A DNA stretch of 64,000 nucleotides from Mycobacterium persicum (GCF_002086675.1 NZ_MVIF01000020.1:1-64000), one strand, 5' to 3'; numbered from the stretch's first letter, positions 24,456 to 35,158 are shown. A program made the numbers and translations. The notes: generated by a model from the letters alone, not told the origin.

Positions 24456-26072
24456 CTACCGCGGGTCGACGGATGCGCCGGTAGCGGCAGCGAATCCGGC
24501 GCGATACCCGAAAACCATTGCGGGGCCGATGGTTCCGCCCGCGCCGCCGTAGGCTCGGCCGGTGACTCCGGCCATCGTGTTGCCCGCGGCGAACAGACCG
24601 GTTATGGGGTTGCCGCTGACGTGGAGCACGCGTCCGTCGCGGTCGGTGCGCGGTCCGCCCTTGGTGCCCATCGCACCCACCCAGATCGGTACCGCATAGT
24701 AGGGGCCGGTGTCGATCGGGCCAAGGGTCTTGCCGGCAAGCGTGGTGGCGCTCTGATCGCCCCAATAGCCGTCGTAGGCACTGGAACCGCGGCCGAAGTC
24801 GGGGTCGCCGCCGGCCGCGACATTGCGGTTCCACCGCTCGATGGTGCCCGTCAGCCCGTCGACGTCGATGCCGGCCTTGGCGCCCAATTCGGCCAGGTCG
24901 GCCGACTCGCAGAACCAGCCGGGAACCGGTTGCGCGGGAGCGACACCCAGAAACCCGTAGCGCTGCAGGTGAATCGAGTCGAACACGATCCAGCCGCGAT
25001 CGTTGACGTAGCCGTCTCGAGGATCGAGGTAGTGGAAGGCGCCGGCCATCGAGTTGTAATCGCATGCCTCGTTGACGAACCGCCGCCCCGCCCGGTTGAC
25101 GATGATGCTGCGCGGGCGGGTGCGCTCCAGGCGCACGCTGCGGCTGCGTTGCCTGCCGCCGATGGTGTCGCCGGGGATTTGCACGATCGGAACCCACCAC
25201 GCTTCACCCATGTTCGCCAGCTCGGCGCCGCGCGCCATCGCCATGCGCAGTCCGTCACCGGCGTTGTTGGGCGGCGAGACCGCGCCGTGCATGGGTCCGC
25301 GCAGGAACGCCCGCACCAGAACCGGATCCCATTCGAACCCGCCCGTAGCCAGGATGACCCCGCGACGGGCCCCAACGCTGATGCTGTGTTCGTGGCGCGT
25401 GATTCGCACTCCGGTGACGGTTGAGCCGTCGGCGATCAATTCCTCGGCGGGCGCATTCGGGCACGGTTGTACTCCGGTGTCCAGCAGGCCCTGCAACAGC
25501 CCGGCGATCAGGGCGGTGCCGGCCACGCACACGTTGCCCGGCCCGGCGTCGACGCCGGCATGCAACCGGGCCCGGGTCTCGGCGTCGAAACCGACGTTGG
25601 ACCAATCGGCAGGGAATGAGGTGATCCGCCCGGCCCAGTTGCCGATTCGGTCGAGATCGAACGGCCCCGCGCTGAGGGAGCGCCCGCCGGCGGGCTGTCC
25701 TCCGGGCAGCTCGGGCCGGTAATCCGGAAATCCGGCGGCGACCTCGAAGCGCAGGCCGCTGTGTTTCTCGACGAAGTCGAGCATGGCCGGGCCGGTGCGC
25801 ACGAACGTTTCCACCAAGGCGTCGTCCATCGATCCCCAGGATTGCGCGCGCAGGTATCGCAGGGCGTCAGCCACCGTCAGCTCGCGGTCGGGACAGCGGT
25901 GATGAGCCGGAATCCAGGCGATGCCGCCCGAGACGGCGGTGGTCCCGCCGATGGTCGGCGCCTTCTCGAACACCGCTACCGATGCGCCGGCGACCGCCGC
26001 GGTTAATGCGGCGGTGAGCCCGGCGCCGCCGCTGCCCAGCACGACGACATCGAATTCCTGATCCCACTGCAT
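24456..26072 (-). CDS. KstD-like FAD-dependent dehydrogenase
   Basis: A 538-residue flavoprotein of the fumarate reductase/3-ketosteroid dehydrogenase group. It has the N-terminal Rossmann FAD motif VVVLGSGGAGLTAALTAA (about residue 9), GGTTAVSGGIAW, FPDYRPELPGG, and a C-terminal AGNTMAGVTGRAYGGAGGTIGPAMVFG FAD loop. KstD-type YYAVPIWVGAMGTKGG is present, but the double-Tyr Asp-Tyr-Tyr segment seen in the 30293 paralog is lacking here. It would introduce a double bond next to a ketone in a ring substrate. It is 13 bases downstream of the IclR gene on the same strand and probably shares its promoter. Confidence 0.8.
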   Translation of the reverse strand: MQWDQEFDVVVLGSGGAGLTAALTAAVAGASVAVFEKAPTIGGTTAVSGGIAWIPAHHRCPDRELTVADALRYLRAQSWGSMDDALVETFVRTGPAMLDFVEKHSGLRFEVAAGFPDYRPELPGGQPAGGRSLSAGPFDLDRIGNWAGRITSFPADWSNVGFDAETRARLHAGVDAGPGNVCVAGTALIAGLLQGLLDTGVQPCPNAPAEELIADGSTVTGVRITRHEHSISVGARRGVILATGGFEWDPVLVRAFLRGPMHGAVSPPNNAGDGLRMAMARGAELANMGEAWWVPIVQIPGDTIGGRQRSRSVRLERTRPRSIIVNRAGRRFVNEACDYNSMAGAFHYLDPRDGYVNDRGWIVFDSIHLQRYGFLGVAPAQPVPGWFCESADLAELGAKAGIDVDGLTGTIERWNRNVAAGGDPDFGRGSSAYDGYWGDQSATTLAGKTLGPIDTGPYYAVPIWVGAMGTKGGPRTDRDGRVLHVSGNPITGLFAAGNTMAGVTGRAYGGAGGTIGPAMVFGYRAGFAAATGASVDPR

Positions 26073-26085
26073 GCCCGGTATCCCT

Positions 26086-26751
26086 TCAGCTCAGCAGCGT
26101 GGACAACTGCTCGGCGGCCTTGATGACTGCGTCCTTTCCCCGGAGCACCACGTCTTCGCGGTGGGAGATGAGGTTGATGCAGGTCGGCGGGGACGGCGCG
26201 ACGCGGCGCACGGGCACGGCCAGGCCGTAGGTATTGGGTTCGATCTCCCCGTAGGTCATGACCCAGCCACGCTCCCGGGTGGCGACGACCAGGTCTCGTT
26301 CACCCGGACGCGGCCGCATGCCCGCCAGCAGGGCTATTCCGGCGGCGCCGCGGTCCAGCGGATACCTGCTGCCCTCGTGGAATGCGAGCTGGTAGGCGAC
26401 CTGGGTCGGCACGATGACCGCGATCGCCACTTGCTCGTCGCCCTCGGCGACCAGCAATGACACGGTGGTTCCCAGTTCGTCGGCCAACGCTCGCAGCGTC
26501 GGCAGACTCAGCTGGCGCAGGTTGTGGTCGAAGGACGAGCCGAGGACGGCCAGGCCCGCCGCCGGCCGATAGCGCCCGTCTTCGCCCTTGGAGATCAGCC
26601 GGAACTGGGTCAGCGTGGCCAGCAGTCGGTAGGCGATGGTCCGGTGTACGCCAACCTGGTCGGCCACCTGCTGCATGGTGAGCCCGTTGGGTGAACCCGC
26701 CACCAGTTGCAGCGCAGTCAGCCCCCTGGCCAGGGTCTGCGAGCCGGTCAC
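26086..26751 (-). CDS. IclR-family transcriptional regulator
   Basis: A 221-residue regulator. The N-terminal winged HTH (LARGLTALQLVAGSPNGLTMQQVADQVGVHRTIAYRLLATL) is followed by an IclR effector domain (LRALADELGTTVSLLVAEGDE, RYPLDRGAAGIALLAG). It is divergent from the hydrolase-hydroxylase-dioxygenase operon. In Rhodococcus hpp loci an IclR protein (HppR) controls 3-hydroxyphenylpropionate genes, so an equivalent role is likely. A palindrome suited to it lies at 26795-26810. Confidence 0.88.
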   Translation of the reverse strand: MTGSQTLARGLTALQLVAGSPNGLTMQQVADQVGVHRTIAYRLLATLTQFRLISKGEDGRYRPAAGLAVLGSSFDHNLRQLSLPTLRALADELGTTVSLLVAEGDEQVAIAVIVPTQVAYQLAFHEGSRYPLDRGAAGIALLAGMRPRPGERDLVVATRERGWVMTYGEIEPNTYGLAVPVRRVAPSPPTCINLISHREDVVLRGKDAVIKAAEQLSTLLS

Positions 26752-26794
26752 AGTCTTGACAGGGCCCCGGACGAGAGCAAAGCTCTATATATAG

Positions 26795-26810
26795 CGCACA
26801 TTAGTGTGCG
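26795..26810. promoter_or_regulatory. Inverted repeat, likely IclR operator
   Basis: CGCACA-TTAG-TGTGCG, a perfect 6-bp-arm repeat in the divergent region, 44 bases before the iclR start and 58 before the hydrolase start. An AT-rich TATATATA stretch abuts it at 26786-26793. Confidence 0.6.
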
Positions 26811-26867
26811 ATAATAGCACAATCCGTATCCGTAACCGAGAACCAGACTTCCATCCGGGAAGGAGCC

Positions 26868-27731
26868 GTGGCGGAGTTCGAGAGCGTGTGGAGCGATCTG
26901 CAGGGTGTGCCGTTCGAGCAGGGTTACCTCAACGCCGCGGGGATCCGGACGCGCTATCTGCGCGCCGGCGATCCCGGCAAGCCGGTGCTGGTGCTGTTGC
27001 ACGGGTCCGGCGGTCACGCCGAGGCCTACGTCCGCAACCTGGGGGCGCACGGCGAACATTTCTGGACCTGGTCGATCGACATGCTGGGTCACGGCTACAC
27101 CGACAAACCGGGGCATCCACTCGAAATCCGGCACTACGTCGAGCACCTGATCGCGGTGGTGCGCAGCATCGGGGCCGACCGCATCAAGCTAAGCGGTGAA
27201 TCGCTGGGTGGCTGGGTGGCCGCCCGGGCCGCCATCGACCACCCGGACGTCGTCGACCGCCTGGTGCTCAACACCGCCGGCGGCTCGCAGGCCGACCCGG
27301 AAGTCATGGCGCGCATCGTCGCGCTATCCATGGCAGCCGCGGAGAACCCGACCTGGGAGACCGTGCAGGCGCGGATCAAGTGGCTGATGGCCGACAAATC
27401 CAAGCGCTACGACGACCTGGTCGCCGCCCGACAGCGCATCTACCGTCAGCCCGGGTTCGTCGCGGCCATGCGCGACATCATGGCTTTGCAGGATCCGCAG
27501 ATCCGGGCCCGCAACCTGCTGGGTCCCGACGAGTACGGGGCCATCACCGCGCCGACGCTGGTGCTCTGGACAACCCACGACCCGACGGCCGACGTGTCGG
27601 AGGGCACCCGGATCGCGTCGATGATTCCCGGCGCGCGCTTCGAGGTGATGTCGGGCTGTGGCCACTGGCCCCAGTACGAGGACGCCAAGACGTTCAATCG
27701 CCTGCACCTCGACTTCCTGCTGGGCCGCTGA
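26868..27731 (+). CDS. Meta-cleavage product hydrolase (MhpC/HppC-like)
   Basis: A 287-residue alpha/beta hydrolase that would cut the C-C bond of the ring-opened dioxygenase product. It has [14 protein letters not shown] (oxyanion region, about residue 45), the nucleophile [10 protein letters not shown] (Ser about 115), an acid in [12 protein letters not shown], and the catalytic His in [10 protein letters not shown]. Start GTG 26868 has GGAAGGAG at 26857-26864. It leads the operon and overlaps the hydroxylase by 1 base (ATGA-type). Assignment to the mhp/hpp pathway rests on the neighbouring hydroxylase and dioxygenase. Confidence 0.82.
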   Translation: MAEFESVWSDLQGVPFEQGYLNAAGIRTRYLRAGDPGKPVLVLLHGSGGHAEAYVRNLGAHGEHFWTWSIDMLGHGYTDKPGHPLEIRHYVEHLIAVVRSIGADRIKLSGESLGGWVAARAAIDHPDVVDRLVLNTAGGSQADPEVMARIVALSMAAAENPTWETVQARIKWLMADKSKRYDDLVAARQRIYRQPGFVAAMRDIMALQDPQIRARNLLGPDEYGAITAPTLVLWTTHDPTADVSEGTRIASMIPGARFEVMSGCGHWPQYEDAKTFNRLHLDFLLGR

Positions 27732-29428
27732 TGACCGGCAGCGGAAACGAGGTAGCCGTGTTGCTGGTCGGCGCCGGTCCGGTCGGGCTGACGTTGGCAA
27801 ATATCCTTGGGCTGCAAGGTATTCGCACGCTGGTGGCCGAGGAGCGAGGCAGCCTGATCGACTATCCCCGCGGGGTCGGACTGGACGACGAGGCGTTGCG
27901 CACCTTTCAGTCGATCGGCCTGGTCGACCAGATCCTCCCGCACACGGTGCCCAACCAGATTCTGCGGTTCGTCGACGCCAAGCGCCGGATACTGGCCGAA
28001 ATCGCACCGGCCGACGCGCGTTTCGGCTGGCCCAGACGCAACGGTTTCGTGCAGCCGCTGGTCGATGCCGAATTGTTGGGGGGGCTGGACAGATTCGACC
28101 ACGTCGAAGTGTGGTGGAACCGTCCGGTGATCTCCTGCGCGCAAACCGGCGACACGGTGACGGTCGAGTGCGGTGGCGAGGGCGGCGTGTCGCGGGTGCG
28201 CGCCGGCTATGTCGTCGGCTGCGACGGTGGCCGCAGCATCATCCGCCGGACAATGGGTGTGTCGTTCGACGGCACCACCTCGCCCACCCGGTGGCTGGTC
28301 GTCGATATCGCCAATGACCCACTCGGCCACCCCAACAGCGAGGTCGGCGCCGATCCGGAGCGCCCGTACGCCTCGATCTCCATCGCACACGGGATCCGCC
28401 GGTTCGAGTTCATGATCCACGCCGACGAATCCGACGAGCAGGCGGAGGATCCGGTGTTCTTGACCCGGATGCTGGCACGGGTGGTCCCATACCCCGAACG
28501 GGTCGAGGTGATCCGCCGGCGCGTCTACACCCATCACTCGCGAATCGCCGGGGCCTTCCGGAGTGGTCGCCTGCTGCTGGCCGGTGACGCCGCACACCTC
28601 ATGCCGGTATGGCAGGGGCAGGGCTACAACAGCGGCATCCGCGACGCGGCGAACCTGGGATGGAAGCTTGCCGCGGTGGTCACCGGGCAGGCCGGCGAGT
28701 GTCTGCTCGATACCTACGACATGGAACGCCGCAAACACGCCCGGGCGATGATCGACCTGTCCACCATGGTGGGCAGGGTGATCTCGCCGACCGACCGCCG
28801 GATCGCGGCCGGCCGGGACCTGATCGTGCGTGCCGCCTCAATTGTGCCGTCGCTCAAGCGCTATGTGCTCGAGATGCGGTTCAAGCCAATGCCGCGCTAC
28901 GAGCGCGGCGCAGTGGTGCACGCCGAGCCGCGCAAGCCGGGGTCCCCGGTGGGCACCTTGTTCGTCCAACCCCGGGTCACCACCCGCAGCTGCCGCAACG
29001 TCTTGCTGGACGACGTGCTGGGCGCCTGGTTCGCCGTATTGTGCTGGAACAACAACCCACGGAAGATCCTTGGCGAGAACGCATTTGCGACATGGCAGGC
29101 GTTGGGTGCCCGGTTCGTCGCCGCGCGTCCGCAGGTGCAACTGCACTGGACCGGACACGACGATCCCGATGTCGTGGTGGTCGGTGACCACACCGGAGAC
29201 CTCAAGTCCTGGTTCGACGCCCACGACGAGTCGGTGGTGTTCCTGCGTCCCGACCGGTGTATCGCCGGCGCGTGTATCGCCCAACTCGCTCCCGAGTTGA
29301 GCGCATCACTAGTCAAGGCCCTCACCCTGAATCCGAGAGGCGGTGATTTCCAAAGTGCCACTGGCTCTGTGCTGTATATCCCACAGCCCGCTGCTGAATC
29401 TACCGGGGCCGCCGCGGGACCTGCTTGA
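27731..29428 (+). CDS. mhpA: FAD-dependent 3-(3-hydroxyphenyl)propionate hydroxylase (MhpA/HppA-like)
   Basis: A 565-residue class A flavoprotein monooxygenase that adds a second hydroxyl to a phenolic ring. Motifs are the FAD Rossmann [14 protein letters not shown] (about residue 14), the DG motif [15 protein letters not shown] (about 160), and the second FAD motif [35 protein letters not shown] (about 278-312). MhpA in E. coli acts on 3-HPP; in mycobacteria steroid-ring phenols are also possible substrates. The C-terminal ~28 codons overlap the dioxygenase gene by 86 bases in another frame. Confidence 0.85.
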   Translation: MTGSGNEVAVLLVGAGPVGLTLANILGLQGIRTLVAEERGSLIDYPRGVGLDDEALRTFQSIGLVDQILPHTVPNQILRFVDAKRRILAEIAPADARFGWPRRNGFVQPLVDAELLGGLDRFDHVEVWWNRPVISCAQTGDTVTVECGGEGGVSRVRAGYVVGCDGGRSIIRRTMGVSFDGTTSPTRWLVVDIANDPLGHPNSEVGADPERPYASISIAHGIRRFEFMIHADESDEQAEDPVFLTRMLARVVPYPERVEVIRRRVYTHHSRIAGAFRSGRLLLAGDAAHLMPVWQGQGYNSGIRDAANLGWKLAAVVTGQAGECLLDTYDMERRKHARAMIDLSTMVGRVISPTDRRIAAGRDLIVRAASIVPSLKRYVLEMRFKPMPRYERGAVVHAEPRKPGSPVGTLFVQPRVTTRSCRNVLLDDVLGAWFAVLCWNNNPRKILGENAFATWQALGARFVAARPQVQLHWTGHDDPDVVVVGDHTGDLKSWFDAHDESVVFLRPDRCIAGACIAQLAPELSASLVKALTLNPRGGDFQSATGSVLYIPQPAAESTGAAAGPA

Positions 29429-30296
29429 CGATGTCAATGCCGCGATCGGAAAGGCACGGGAATTCGCCGGCGAGTACGATCCCGAGCTGGTGGTCATCTT
29501 CTCGCCCGACCACTACAACGGATTCTTCTACAAGGTGATGCCGTCATTCTGTATCGGCTTGCGCGCCAACGGAGTCGGCGACTACGACAGTTACGCCGGC
29601 CCACTCGACATTCCCGAGCAGATCGCGCGGCAGTGCGCCAACGCCGTGCTCAGCGCCGACGTCGACATCGCCGTCTCGGCCAGCATGGACGTCGATCACG
29701 GAACGGTCCAGCCGCTGGAGAAGCTTTTCGGCACGGCGACGTCGCGCCCGGTGATTCCGATCTTCATCAATGCGATCGCCACGCCGCTGGGACCACTGCG
29801 CCGTTGCCGGGCACTGGGTACCGCGGTGGGCGAATTCCTTGCCTCACTGGACAAGCGGGTGCTGGTGATCGGGTCGGGTGGGCTGTCGCACAGCCCGCCG
29901 GTGCCCACGCTGGACAACCCCGGCCCGGCCGGTCTGGAGCGGATCGTGCACGGTAAGCCGATGAGTTCCGAGCAACGACAAGCCCGGCAGACGGCGGTGA
30001 TCGACGCCGCCAAGAACTTCGCCGCGGGAGACAGCAACCTGCGGCCCCTCAACCCGGCCTGGGATCAGCGATTCCTGGAGATCGTCGACGGGGGACACCT
30101 GGACGACCTGGATCAGTGGTCGAACTCGTTCGTGATGCACGAGGGCGGTGGCTCCGCGCATGAAATCCGCACGTGGATAGCCGCTTTCGCTGCCCTGGCG
30201 ACCGCGGGACCGTACCGGACCGCACTGCGCTACTACAAACAGGCTCCCGACCTGATCACCGCGTTCGCCATCAGGACGGCGGCGCCGAGCCCATGA
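29343..30296 (+). CDS. mhpB: 2,3-dihydroxyphenylpropionate 1,2-dioxygenase (MhpB/HppB-like)
   Basis: A 317-residue class III extradiol dioxygenase of the LigB fold. Recognisable MhpB blocks are [10 protein letters not shown] at the N-terminus, [33 protein letters not shown] (acid/base His), [16 protein letters not shown], and [12 protein letters not shown] (second key His). These align over the whole length with E. coli MhpB as I remember it. It cleaves the catechol made by the hydroxylase. GTG 29343 lies inside the hydroxylase gene; GTG 29355 is an alternative. It overlaps the next gene by 4 bases (ATGA). Confidence 0.88.
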   Translation: MISKVPLALCCISHSPLLNLPGPPRDLLDDVNAAIGKAREFAGEYDPELVVIFSPDHYNGFFYKVMPSFCIGLRANGVGDYDSYAGPLDIPEQIARQCANAVLSADVDIAVSASMDVDHGTVQPLEKLFGTATSRPVIPIFINAIATPLGPLRRCRALGTAVGEFLASLDKRVLVIGSGGLSHSPPVPTLDNPGPAGLERIVHGKPMSSEQRQARQTAVIDAAKNFAAGDSNLRPLNPAWDQRFLEIVDGGHLDDLDQWSNSFVMHEGGGSAHEIRTWIAAFAALATAGPYRTALRYYKQAPDLITAFAIRTAAPSP

Positions 30297-32023
30297 CCTA
30301 TACCGGCGGCGATGGGTTCGACCACGTGGTCGACGTGCTCGTGGTGGGGTCCGGCGCGGGAGGTATGACGGCCGCACTGGCCGCCGATGCGGCCGGCCTA
30401 CAAACGCTGGTGGTGGAAAAGTCCCGACACTTCGGCGGTTCCACCGCCTTGTCCGGTGGCGGTATCTGGGTACCCGGCGCACCGGCGCAGCGCCGAGCGG
30501 GCTACACCCCGGCACCCGCCGATGTGATCGAATACCTGCGCCGGGTTACCGACGGCCTGGTCAGTGCGGCGCGGATACGCCAGTACGTTGAGTCGGCCCC
30601 GAAGATGCTGCAGTTCCTGGAAGGGCTCTCACCGTGGCTGGAATTCGTCTGGAAGCCCGGCTACTCCGACTACTACCCGGACTTACCCGGCGGCTCCGAG
30701 CTGGGCAGCACCATCAACGTGCCGCCGATCGATCTGCGCTCGTTGGGCGTCGATGAGGAGAAGCTACTCGCGCCGCTGTCGCTGGCGCCGAAGGGAATCT
30801 GGCTGGGGCCAAACGAATTGCGGTCGTTCTACCGGATTCGCCTATCGTGGAGCGGTAAGGTGGTGCTGCTGAAGCTGATAGCCCGCATGGTCAGGGCCAG
30901 GATGCTCGGTGAGCGGATCGCGGCGATCGGCCAGTCATTGGCAGCGCGGCTGCGACTGGCGATGAAGGAGCGCGACGTTGCGCTGTGGCTGGACTCGCCG
31001 ATGACCGAATTGCTCACCGACACCGACGGATCAGTGATCGGTGCGCTGGTGGACAGAGCCGGCGTACCGGCACGGATAGGCGCGCGGCACGCGGTGGTTT
31101 TGGCTTGCGGAGGATTCGACCACGACCTGGCCTGGCGTAAGCAACACCAACCGATCGTGGACCGGGACTGGAGCTTCGGCAATCCCGCGGCCACCGGCGA
31201 CGGGATCCGGGCCGGCCAGCGGCTGGGTGCGGCCACCGACCTGCTCGACGAAGCCTGGTGGTTTCCGGCCATGCAATGGCCGGACGGCCGAATGCAATTC
31301 ATGCTCAACGAGCGGATGATGCCGTCGCAGTTCATCGTCAACGCCGACGGCAAGCGTTTCATCAACGAGGCCGCGCCCTACCTGGACTTCGGTCACGCCA
31401 TGATCGAGGGCCAGAAATCCGGGGTCACCCACATCCCGTGCTGGCTCGTCACCGATCACCGGTCCTGGAACCGCTACGTCATCGCCGGGCATCTGCCGAT
31501 ACCGAAAATTCCCGGAGCGCCGGTACCCACCGGGCGGAAGGTCCCCGCGGCGTGGCTGGAGACCGGCGTCGTCAAAGCCGCGCGGACCTGGGAGGAGCTG
31601 GCAGCCAAGATCGGCGTCCCGGGCGCCCAACTCCGGGCAACGGCAGCACGTTTCAACGAACTCGCCCGCAACGGCCACGACGACGACTTTCACCGCGGCG
31701 ACAGCGCCTACGACAACTACTACGGCGACCCGACGCTGCCCAACCCCAACCTGTACCCGCTGGGTGATCCGCCCTACTACGCGTTCCGCATCGTTCTCGG
31801 CGACCTCGGCACGTCGGGAGGCCTGCGCACCGATGAACACGCGCGGGTGCTGCGTCGCGACGACACCGTGGTTCGTGGACTCTACGCGGTGGGCAACACC
31901 TCCGCACCGGTGATGGGCCGCAGCTATGCCGGTGCCGGGGCGACCATCGGACCCGCCATGACCTTTGGCTATGTCGCGGCAAAACACGTGGCGGCACAAG
32001 CACGTAATGCTCATAGGAGGTAA
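30293..32023 (+). CDS. 3-ketosteroid Delta1-dehydrogenase-like flavoprotein (KstD)
   Basis: A 576-residue flavoenzyme. It has FAD motif [18 protein letters not shown] (about residue 15), [15 protein letters not shown], and the KstD segment [16 protein letters not shown] with the Tyr pair. Near the C-terminus are [32 protein letters not shown] (catalytic Tyr/Gly region) and [18 protein letters not shown]. This is a closer match to true KstD than the 24456 paralog. Many actinobacteria have several KstDs for different ring ketones. Its place directly behind the dioxygenase suggests it acts on a cyclic ketone in the same pathway, but the substrate is unknown. Confidence 0.83.
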   Translation: MTYTGGDGFDHVVDVLVVGSGAGGMTAALAADAAGLQTLVVEKSRHFGGSTALSGGGIWVPGAPAQRRAGYTPAPADVIEYLRRVTDGLVSAARIRQYVESAPKMLQFLEGLSPWLEFVWKPGYSDYYPDLPGGSELGSTINVPPIDLRSLGVDEEKLLAPLSLAPKGIWLGPNELRSFYRIRLSWSGKVVLLKLIARMVRARMLGERIAAIGQSLAARLRLAMKERDVALWLDSPMTELLTDTDGSVIGALVDRAGVPARIGARHAVVLACGGFDHDLAWRKQHQPIVDRDWSFGNPAATGDGIRAGQRLGAATDLLDEAWWFPAMQWPDGRMQFMLNERMMPSQFIVNADGKRFINEAAPYLDFGHAMIEGQKSGVTHIPCWLVTDHRSWNRYVIAGHLPIPKIPGAPVPTGRKVPAAWLETGVVKAARTWEELAAKIGVPGAQLRATAARFNELARNGHDDDFHRGDSAYDNYYGDPTLPNPNLYPLGDPPYYAFRIVLGDLGTSGGLRTDEHARVLRRDDTVVRGLYAVGNTSAPVMGRSYAGAGATIGPAMTFGYVAAKHVAAQARNAHRR

Positions 32024-32025
32024 GC

Positions 32026-33336
32026 ATGAAAATCTCGTTGTTCTACGAATTCGCTCTGCCGCGTCCCTGGGCCGCCGACGACGAACGCATCCTGCTGCAG
32101 GATTGCCTCGACGAGGTCGAGGCTGCCGACAAGGCAGGCTTTTCCACCGTCTGGCTCACCGAGCACCACTTTCTCGAGGAATATTGTCACTCCACCGCAC
32201 CCGAAATATTTCTGGCCGCGGCCAGCCAGCGGACCAAGAACATCCGGTTGGGATTCGGCATCATGCACCTGCCGCCCGCGGTCAACCACCCGGCGCGGGT
32301 GGCCGAACGCATCGCCACCCTGGACCTGCTGTCCAACGGGCGGGTCGAGTTCGGCACCGGCGAATCATCCTCGGTGGGCGAACTGGGGGGATTCAACATC
32401 GATCCCGCCGACAAGCGGGCCCAATGGGAGGAGGCTCTCGAGGTCGCGATTCGGTGCATGATCGAGGAACCGTTCACCGGTTTCCACGGCGAGCACATCC
32501 AGATGCCGGCCCGCAACGTCATTCCCAAGCCGATGCAAAAGCCGCACCCGCCGGTGTGGGTCGCCTGCACCCGGCCCGCCACCGTCCAGATGGCCGCTCA
32601 GAAGTGCATCGGCGCACTGAGTTTCGCCTACACCGGCCCGGGTCCGCTGACCGAGCGGGTAAACGGCTACTACAAGGAATTCGAGGAGAACGGCATCGCG
32701 GTGACGCCGCGGATCAACCCGAACATCCTGGCCATCGGCGGTGACCTGTCGATGATGGTGGCGCGCACAGACGACGAGGCGCTGCTGCGCCTCGGGCAGG
32801 GCGGCGGCTTCTTCTCGTTCGGCATCATGCACTACTACATGACCGGTGTGCACACACCCGGGCGCACGGGTGTGTGGACCCGCTATCTCGAAGAGGTGCA
32901 GAAGGATCCGATGCTGGCCTACGGGCCGGGACGCGGCGCCATCGGGTCGCCGGCTACTGTGCGTGAGTTCCTGCGCGGCTACGAGGAGAGTGGTGTGGAC
33001 GAGATCATCCTGCTGCTCAACCCGCGAAGTCATGAGGGCACCATGGAGTCCATCGAAATCATGGGCTCCGAGGTGCTGCCGGAGTTCATCGAACGCGACG
33101 CCAAGGCGGTCGCGGACAAGGCCGCCAGGCTGGCTCCCGTCATCGAGCGAATCGAGGCACGCCGGCCGGAAACACGACCCTTCGGCGCACCGCAATTCGA
33201 CGAGAGTTACTCGTTCGGCGGCCTGCCGACCGGGCGCGGCGGTAAGTTCACGGCCAGCGAGATTCCCGAAGCCATGGCGGAGATCAACGAGGGCCGCGTG
33301 TTGGCGGCGCGCCGCGCAACGGAGCCGCGTCCATGA
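32026..33336 (+). CDS. LLM-class flavin-dependent oxidoreductase
   Basis: A 436-residue luciferase-like protein starting MKISLFYEFALPRPW, with AADKAGFSTVWLTEHHFLEEYCHSTAPE (about 30-58), GFGIMHLPPAVNHPARVAERIATLDLLSNGRVEFG and a long C-terminal extension after residue 350. Group members use FMN or F420 to oxygenate or reduce small molecules. It has a GGAGG site in the end of kstD (32016-32020) and follows by 2 bases, so the two are coupled. Confidence 0.85.
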   Translation: MKISLFYEFALPRPWAADDERILLQDCLDEVEAADKAGFSTVWLTEHHFLEEYCHSTAPEIFLAAASQRTKNIRLGFGIMHLPPAVNHPARVAERIATLDLLSNGRVEFGTGESSSVGELGGFNIDPADKRAQWEEALEVAIRCMIEEPFTGFHGEHIQMPARNVIPKPMQKPHPPVWVACTRPATVQMAAQKCIGALSFAYTGPGPLTERVNGYYKEFEENGIAVTPRINPNILAIGGDLSMMVARTDDEALLRLGQGGGFFSFGIMHYYMTGVHTPGRTGVWTRYLEEVQKDPMLAYGPGRGAIGSPATVREFLRGYEESGVDEIILLLNPRSHEGTMESIEIMGSEVLPEFIERDAKAVADKAARLAPVIERIEARRPETRPFGAPQFDESYSFGGLPTGRGGKFTASEIPEAMAEINEGRVLAARRATEPRP

Positions 33337-33356
33337 CACCGGAAGTTGGGTAGGCG

Positions 33357-34181
33357 TTGGGGCTGAACGACCTGTGGCGCTACGACGGCCGCCGTGCGGT
33401 GGTGACCGGATGTTCCTCGGGCATCGGCGCGCAGGTGGTACATCAACTCAGCGAACTTGGCGCGCACGTGGTCGGCTTGGACAAACAGCGACCGGGTTAT
33501 GAGATCAACGAATTCCACGAGGTTGACCTCGCCGATCCGGATTCCATCGATCGGATCGTCGCGGCTCTCGGCGGACGCGTCGACACGCTGTTCAACGTCG
33601 CCGGCGTCTCCTCGGGGATCGGCGACCCGCTACTGGTGGTCACCATCAATTTCCTTGGGCTGCGCCATCTCACCGAGGCACTGATCCCGACGATGGCCGC
33701 GGGTGCGTCGATTGTCAGCGTGTCATCACTTGCCGCGGCGGCCTACCGGGAACATCGCTGGTTAGTGGCTCCGCTGCTGAATACCACAACGATGCACGAA
33801 GGCATCGAATGGTGCGATTGCCACCCCGAGGCGGTGGGCAGCGGCTACCCATTGTCCAAGGAAGCAGTCATCCTCTACACCATGCGGCGTACGGCCGATC
33901 TCGGTGCGCGCGGTATCCGGATCAACTGCACCGGGCCCGCGGTGACCGAGACACCGATGCTCGAGCAGCTGAGGCGTGCCTACGGCCCGGAATTCTTCGA
34001 CGACATCGCCAAGCCACTGGGCCGGGTGGCCGATCCGGCCGAACAGGCCGCGGTGCTGCTGTTCTTAAATAGCTGTGCCGCCAGTTATATTTCGGGTCAG
34101 GTCGTCTGGGTGGACGGCGGAAACCTGGGCGCCGCAATCGCGGGTGAACTCGAGAAGGGACGGGCGTCATGGCCAGCCTAA
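33357..34181 (+). CDS. Short-chain dehydrogenase/reductase (coniferyl-alcohol dehydrogenase-like)
   Basis: A 274-residue SDR: VTGCSSGIGAQVV (NAD-binding, about residue 17), NVAGVSS, SVSSLAA, and the catalytic YPLSKEA pair (Tyr-x3-Lys, about 167). The spacing between the catalytic Ser and Tyr is longer than in classical SDRs, with a HEGIEWCDCHPE insert typical of the coniferyl-alcohol/3-alpha-HSD-like group. TTG start 33357 is used because it sits right before MGLNDLWRYDG and after GGAAG at 33341. It overlaps the next gene by 13 bases. Confidence 0.83.
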   Translation: MGLNDLWRYDGRRAVVTGCSSGIGAQVVHQLSELGAHVVGLDKQRPGYEINEFHEVDLADPDSIDRIVAALGGRVDTLFNVAGVSSGIGDPLLVVTINFLGLRHLTEALIPTMAAGASIVSVSSLAAAAYREHRWLVAPLLNTTTMHEGIEWCDCHPEAVGSGYPLSKEAVILYTMRRTADLGARGIRINCTGPAVTETPMLEQLRRAYGPEFFDDIAKPLGRVADPAEQAAVLLFLNSCAASYISGQVVWVDGGNLGAAIAGELEKGRASWPA

Positions 34182-35158
34182 CCGAATTCAGGCGGGTGGC
34201 AAGCGATCTCAGCAACTGGGGCCGGTGGGGTGATACGGACGAACTCGGGACGCTGAACTTCATCACCGCCGACACCGTCCGGCACGCCGCCAGCCTGGTC
34301 CGGCACGGGAAGGTGTTTCCGCTCGGCGTGGATTTCGGGTCGTCGGGCCCGCAGGGTGCTTTCGGGTTCCGGCACAACCCGATACACGTGATGACCGTGG
34401 ACGGTGGCGATGCGAACACCCTGGGCAGGTACGGGCCGGGATGGGCACAGAATCCGACGGCCGAACAGATGGGCAACTACCTGGTCGACAATCCGTTCCG
34501 GTTCAACGACGACATGGTCATCATGCCGTTGCAGGCGGCCACCCAGTGGGATGCGCTGTCGCACGTCTACTACGACGACCAGCTCTACAACGGCTTCCCG
34601 GCCGGTTCGGTGACCAGTCTGGGGGCCTTCCATTGCGGCATCGACAAGGTCGACGTCAAGGGCATCACCTCGCGTGGTGTGCTACTGGACCTGGTGCGTC
34701 ATCGCGGCGCGGAAGTCTTTCTCGAGCATGGCAACCCGATCACTCCGGAGGAACTGGACGACGTCGTCCGTGCCCAAGGAGTCACGGTCGGCCGCGGCGA
34801 CATCGTGCTGATCCGAACCGGTTGGTGGGCACGGTTTCTGATGACCGGCAGCAAGACCGAGCGGTACTCCGGGCTGGACTGGCGCTGCGCCCAGTGGCTG
34901 CACGATCACGAGGTCGCCGCGGTGGCCTCGGACAATATCCAGGTGGAAGACCCTATTTCGGGAGTCGAAGGCCTGTTCTTGCCGTTTCATCTGCTGTGCC
35001 TGCGTGACATGGGGTTGATGCTGGGCGAATATTGGGACCTCACGGCGCTGGCAGCCGACTGCGCCACCGACGGCGTCTACGAGTTTCAGCTGATCGCGCC
35101 GCCGCTGAGATTCATTGGCGCGGTGGGCTCGCCGGTGAATCCCATCGCGATCAAGTGA
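34169..35158 (+). CDS. Cyclase family protein (kynurenine formamidase-like)
   Basis: A 329-residue metal-dependent hydrolase of the cyclase/KynB group. It has WGRWGDTDELGTLNFI near the N-terminus, the metal-site block ATQWDALSHVYYDDQLYNGF (about 121-140, normally HxGTHxDxPxH, here degenerate), RGVLLDL, GDIVLIRTGWWARF, and a C-terminal HLLCLRDMGLMLGEYW. Relatives hydrolyse cyclic amides or lactones in ring catabolism. It sits in the catabolic operon between SDR and hydrolase, overlapping both. Confidence 0.82.
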   Translation: MASLTEFRRVASDLSNWGRWGDTDELGTLNFITADTVRHAASLVRHGKVFPLGVDFGSSGPQGAFGFRHNPIHVMTVDGGDANTLGRYGPGWAQNPTAEQMGNYLVDNPFRFNDDMVIMPLQAATQWDALSHVYYDDQLYNGFPAGSVTSLGAFHCGIDKVDVKGITSRGVLLDLVRHRGAEVFLEHGNPITPEELDDVVRAQGVTVGRGDIVLIRTGWWARFLMTGSKTERYSGLDWRCAQWLHDHEVAAVASDNIQVEDPISGVEGLFLPFHLLCLRDMGLMLGEYWDLTALAADCATDGVYEFQLIAPPLRFIGAVGSPVNPIAIK

